DNA of 6,263 nucleotides from Spirochaetaceae bacterium. GTDB taxonomy: Bacteria; Spirochaetota; Spirochaetia; Treponematales; Breznakiellaceae. The notes under the pieces were generated by a model. It was not told the origin of the DNA and made no database searches. It saw nothing but the letters and a program-made list of their open reading frames with translations. How positions within the stretch are numbered: position 1 is the first letter of the stretch; every line of letters starts with the position of its first letter. Made by a program: the position numbers and the translations under genes. Location: positions 1 through 6,263 of the forward strand of contig JAISCO010000020.1 in assembly GCA_031265535.1 (NCBI GenBank), written 5' to 3'. Below, piece after piece: positions 4,942 through 6,263 of this stretch.

Positions 4942-5513
4942 ATGATGAATTCGTCTTTTGTACAGATAGCGTTTAACCTGCGGTCGAATTGGTCAACCGG
5001 CACTTCGTCAACAATCTGGCACGTCAGGCAGAGGGCGCAGCACGCCGATTCCGGACTTGCCGCAAAAAGTTTTTCATAAAATCGGTCGTAAAAACCTTTC
5101 CCGCGGCCTATGCGTCTGCCTGTACGGTCAAAGGCAAGCCCGGGCGAGATCACAAGCGCTTTTCCTTCTTCCGGCTTAAAGACGTCTTCTTCCCGTCCGG
5201 CGGGTTCTCTAATATCAAAAGCGCCGGTTACCCACGAGCCTTCATCCCGTGTTACACGGAAAAAACGCATTGTTGTGTCTGTTTCTACTTTGGGCGAGTA
5301 GACGCGCTTGTTTTCGGCAAACGCGATGTCGAGCAGCGCCGAGGTATCAAGTTCGTCCGGCATTGAAAGGTATATCAAAATGCGTTTGTAGTTGTCCCAC
5401 ATGTGTGTGTCCGCTAGGCGTCTGGCGGCGAGCGCCCCTTCTTCCGCAAACTGCCGTTTTGGCAGTCCGTTCAACTTTTGTTTCATAATAGCGCGTAATT
5501 CTTTCTTAGTCAT
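4929..5513 (-). CDS. ygfA: 5-formyltetrahydrofolate cyclo-ligase
   Basis: This cytoplasmic enzyme (MTHFS; also named fau or fthC) converts 5-formyltetrahydrofolate to 5,10-methenyltetrahydrofolate with ATP, returning a storage or inhibitory folate to one-carbon metabolism. The 194 residues match the family's usual length. Visible signatures are the basic N-terminal helix (KKELRAIMKQKL), IYLSMPDELDT (47-57), and the nucleotide-binding and catalytic block PGLAFD (124-129) followed by GRRIGRGKGFYDRF (132-145). The C-terminal PVDQFDRRLNAICT (172-185) matches the family's conserved His/Asp-then-Thr end, here with Gln in place of the usual His. The ATG at 5513 has no Shine-Dalgarno at a workable distance, and a promoter sits so close that the mRNA may be leaderless. 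The gene appears to be a single-gene unit between two repeat-rich spacers. The stop codon comes from an 11-bp tandem duplication. Confidence 0.93.
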   Translation of the reverse strand: MTKKELRAIMKQKLNGLPKRQFAEEGALAARRLADTHMWDNYKRILIYLSMPDELDTSALLDIAFAENKRVYSPKVETDTTMRFFRVTRDEGSWVTGAFDIREPAGREEDVFKPEEGKALVISPGLAFDRTGRRIGRGKGFYDRFYEKLFAASPESACCALCLTCQIVDEVPVDQFDRRLNAICTKDEFIMIDT

Positions 5514-5519
5514 TTTATA

Positions 5520-5548
5520 ATTCTATTACCTTCACCCCCAAAAATCAA
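5520..5548 (-). promoter_or_regulatory. Sigma70-type promoter, predicted leaderless, for the cyclo-ligase gene
   Basis: On the minus strand TTGATT (5548-5543) and TAGAAT (5525-5520) are separated by exactly 17 nt; the -10 matches 5 of 6 consensus bases. Only 6 nt lie between the -10 and the ATG, so the predicted start of transcription is the A of the start codon. This agrees with the absence of a Shine-Dalgarno. The -35 box overlaps the tail of the terminator hairpin. Confidence 0.5.
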
Positions 5549-5562
5549 CCCGCCAGCGGGTT
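5540..5562 (-). terminator. Rho-independent terminator, minus strand (copy 2)
   Basis: The hairpin is identical to copy 1: stem 5562-5557 with 5552-5547, loop CTGG, then GA and five T on the minus strand. It would stop transcripts coming from the radical-SAM gene, about 270 nt after that gene's stop codon, and shields the cyclo-ligase gene. Confidence 0.58.
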
Positions 5563-5581
5563 TACATACGCTCCGCGTTAG
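5540..5581. repeat. 42-bp dispersed repeat, copy 2
   Basis: Matches 153-194 at 40 of 42 positions in the same orientation. It starts 27 nt upstream of the cyclo-ligase ATG, while copy 1 starts 68 nt upstream of the lipoprotein ATG. Conservation of the arm beyond the hairpin (CTCCGCGTTAG) shows that the unit is more than a terminator. Confidence 0.85.
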
Positions 5582-5586
5582 TACCT

Positions 5587-5606
5587 TCCCGCCTCGGTGG
5601 GCGGGA
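5587..5606. repeat. 7-bp G/C hairpin
   Basis: TCCCGCC (5587-5593) and GGCGGGA (5600-5606) are exact reverse complements with a 6-nt loop. No T-tract follows on either strand. It directly adjoins the end of the 42-bp repeat. Confidence 0.6.
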
Positions 5607-5648
5607 CATGGCGTTCACTTCGATAGAGGCAGCCGGGGTTTTATCTTC

Positions 5649-5685
5649 AATTCGATAATTTGCGGTAATTCGCGTAATTTGTGGC
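5649..5685. repeat. Degenerate 8-10-bp AATTYG tandem repeat
   Basis: Four units in a row each begin AATTCG or AATTTG: AATTCGAT, AATTTGCGGT, AATTCGCGT, AATTTGTGGC. The unit length varies from 8 to 10, unlike the strict 7-nt tracts elsewhere in the window. Confidence 0.65.
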
Positions 5686-5698
5686 TCATTTTTCTATT

Positions 5699-5768
5699 CT
5701 GGAGGGGGGCGCTGTTTCCCTGCATCATCGCAAACCGTTGCACCATAGTCGCGCCCCCCTGTCTCCAG
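5699..5768. repeat. Long G/C-rich bulged hairpin, about 70 nt
   Basis: CTGGA (5699-5703) pairs with TCCAG (5764-5768), and GGGGGGCGC (5704-5712) pairs with GCGCCCCCC (5751-5759). This gives 14 bp with a 4-nt bulge and a 38-nt loop, which itself contains GCAA/TTGC. It lies in the 3' region of the radical-SAM transcript. It may be a structured RNA or a repeat element; it matches no RNA family that I recognise. Confidence 0.65.
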
Positions 5769-5803
5769 CCTGCCTGCGGCAGTCTTCCGCCACCCCCCAG
5801 TTC

Positions 5804-5820
5804 AACGCGCAAAGCGCGTT
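5804..5820. repeat. 7-bp hairpin just after the radical-SAM stop codon
   Basis: AACGCGC (5804-5810) and GCGCGTT (5814-5820) flank AAA. It begins 12 nt past the stop codon on the minus strand. What follows is GAACTGGGG, not a T-run, so this is a stabilising or pausing hairpin rather than a standard intrinsic terminator. Confidence 0.6.
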
Positions 5821-5832
5821 CAACCGTCGTTG

Positions 5833-6263
5833 TTATACCGTCCATTCAGAAATATCTTTTTTTGATGTATGCCAAGGTGTATAGAGAACTATCTTTTGCC
5901 AGTCGCAGTATCTGCAAAACTGTATCGGTCTGCGCAGGAAATCAAGGATTTCATCTATGTCTTTTGCTTTATAAATGTCTATTGAGTCCGCATCCGATTC
6001 TTCCATGCCTGCCTTAAAATAATCGTTAAAACTTGAAATATAGGAGCGTCTGTTACAAGTGTATAATCTGCCGTTACGCAGAGCAATACATTCGTTTGCT
6101 TCAAAACAGAGTCTGAATGATTTTTTTATATTTTGTTTTCCGGTCAGGTCAAGCGTTAAAATATTTGTCCATTTGGTAACTTTGTCTGTTTTCTGGTAGT
6201 AAGAAAATTTTACGCCGTGATTTTTCGCCGCTCTTTCAATCGCGCCAAAATCAATATTTACCG
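5833..6263 (-). CDS. Radical-SAM protein with SPASM-type C-terminus, 3' fragment
   Basis: Translation of the minus strand from the right edge gives 142 residues ending at a TAA (5835-5833); the start and the radical-SAM core are outside the window. The fragment has the cysteine layout of an auxiliary iron-sulfur domain: C52-x5-C58, then NGRLYTC (C69) and FCRYC (C116, C119), followed near the end by TSKKDISEW. ALRNGRLYTC and CRYC with a closing SKK-IS-EW are features I associate with radical-SAM/SPASM proteins found in surface-polysaccharide gene clusters. That identification is from memory of the family. The radical-SAM CX3CX2C motif cannot be checked here. The substrate is unknown. The gene has its own 3' structures and a distant terminator, so it is probably transcribed separately from the folate gene. 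Confidence 0.75.
   Translation of the reverse strand, partial: VNIDFGAIERAAKNHGVKFSYYQKTDKVTKWTNILTLDLTGKQNIKKSFRLCFEANECIALRNGRLYTCNRRSYISSFNDYFKAGMEESDADSIDIYKAKDIDEILDFLRRPIQFCRYCDWQKIVLYTPWHTSKKDISEWTV

Larger units (their letters stand above)
5514..5832. other. Non-coding spacer between the radical-SAM and cyclo-ligase genes
   Basis: No gene is supported in these 319 bases. They hold a hairpin 12 nt after the radical-SAM stop (5804-5820), a long G/C-rich hairpin (5699-5768), a degenerate AATTYG repeat (5649-5685), a C/G hairpin (5587-5606), the 42-bp terminator repeat and the cyclo-ligase promoter. Confidence 0.8.

Noticed and set aside
4989..5366. 125-codon plus-strand frame
   Set aside because: Antisense to the conserved core of the folate cyclo-ligase.
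5582..5832. 6S RNA upstream of the cyclo-ligase gene, as in enterobacteria
   Set aside because: The spacer has one 70-nt hairpin and smaller ones but no single long rod with a central bubble of the right size, and a terminator separates it from the gene.
5615..5845. 76-codon minus-strand frame
   Set aside because: It crosses the stop of the radical-SAM gene in another frame and runs through hairpins; no ribosome site.

Overview
All genes in this 6.3-kb bacterial window lie on the minus strand, so transcription runs from high to low coordinates. Five genes are intact: a four-gene run (4433 down to 437) and a solitary 5-formyltetrahydrofolate cyclo-ligase (5513-4929). Two more are cut by the window edges: a lipoprotein N-terminus at 1-85 and the C-terminal end of a radical-SAM/SPASM-type protein at 5833-6263. 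The exported and lipid-anchored proteins, relaxed lipoboxes, moderate G+C and repeat-rich spacers suggest a Gram-negative-type organism, possibly a Treponema-like spirochaete. That assignment is an inference from general style; no marker gene proves it.

Layout from the upstream side: (1) 6263-5833, a SPASM-type C-terminus with CX5C, a further Cys and a closing CRYC pair. (2) 5832-5514, a spacer of hairpins and repeats that ends in a 42-bp module holding a minus-strand terminator; a promoter overlaps the terminator tail and points at the next gene. (3) 5513-4929, the folate enzyme, apparently transcribed without a leader. (4) 4928-4434, a 495-bp non-coding mosaic of 7-nt repeats, hairpins and a 40-nt near-perfect palindrome whose arms recur at the far end of the spacer. 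(5) 4433-437, an apparent operon: exported protein of unknown function, LamG-like plus fibronectin-III exported protein, small basic unknown protein, LysM-LysM-M23 peptidase. The first three overlap by 4 nt (GTGA and ATGA) and the last follows after 39 nt. (6) 436-86, another repeat-filled spacer ending with a second copy of the 42-bp terminator module and a promoter for the lipoprotein at 85-1.

The four-gene unit looks like a cell-envelope module. Three products carry export signals. One should bind and probably cut peptidoglycan, one has carbohydrate- or protein-binding folds, and two are unknown. Translational coupling suggests a fixed stoichiometry.

No CRISPR array, transposase, toxin-antitoxin pair, tRNA or rRNA is visible. 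The most unusual material is in the spacers: three heptanucleotide-periodic tracts of different composition, the duplicated terminator/promoter module, a palindrome plus distant inverted arm that could bound a 440-bp non-autonomous element, and an 11-bp tandem duplication that supplies the stop codon of the folate gene.
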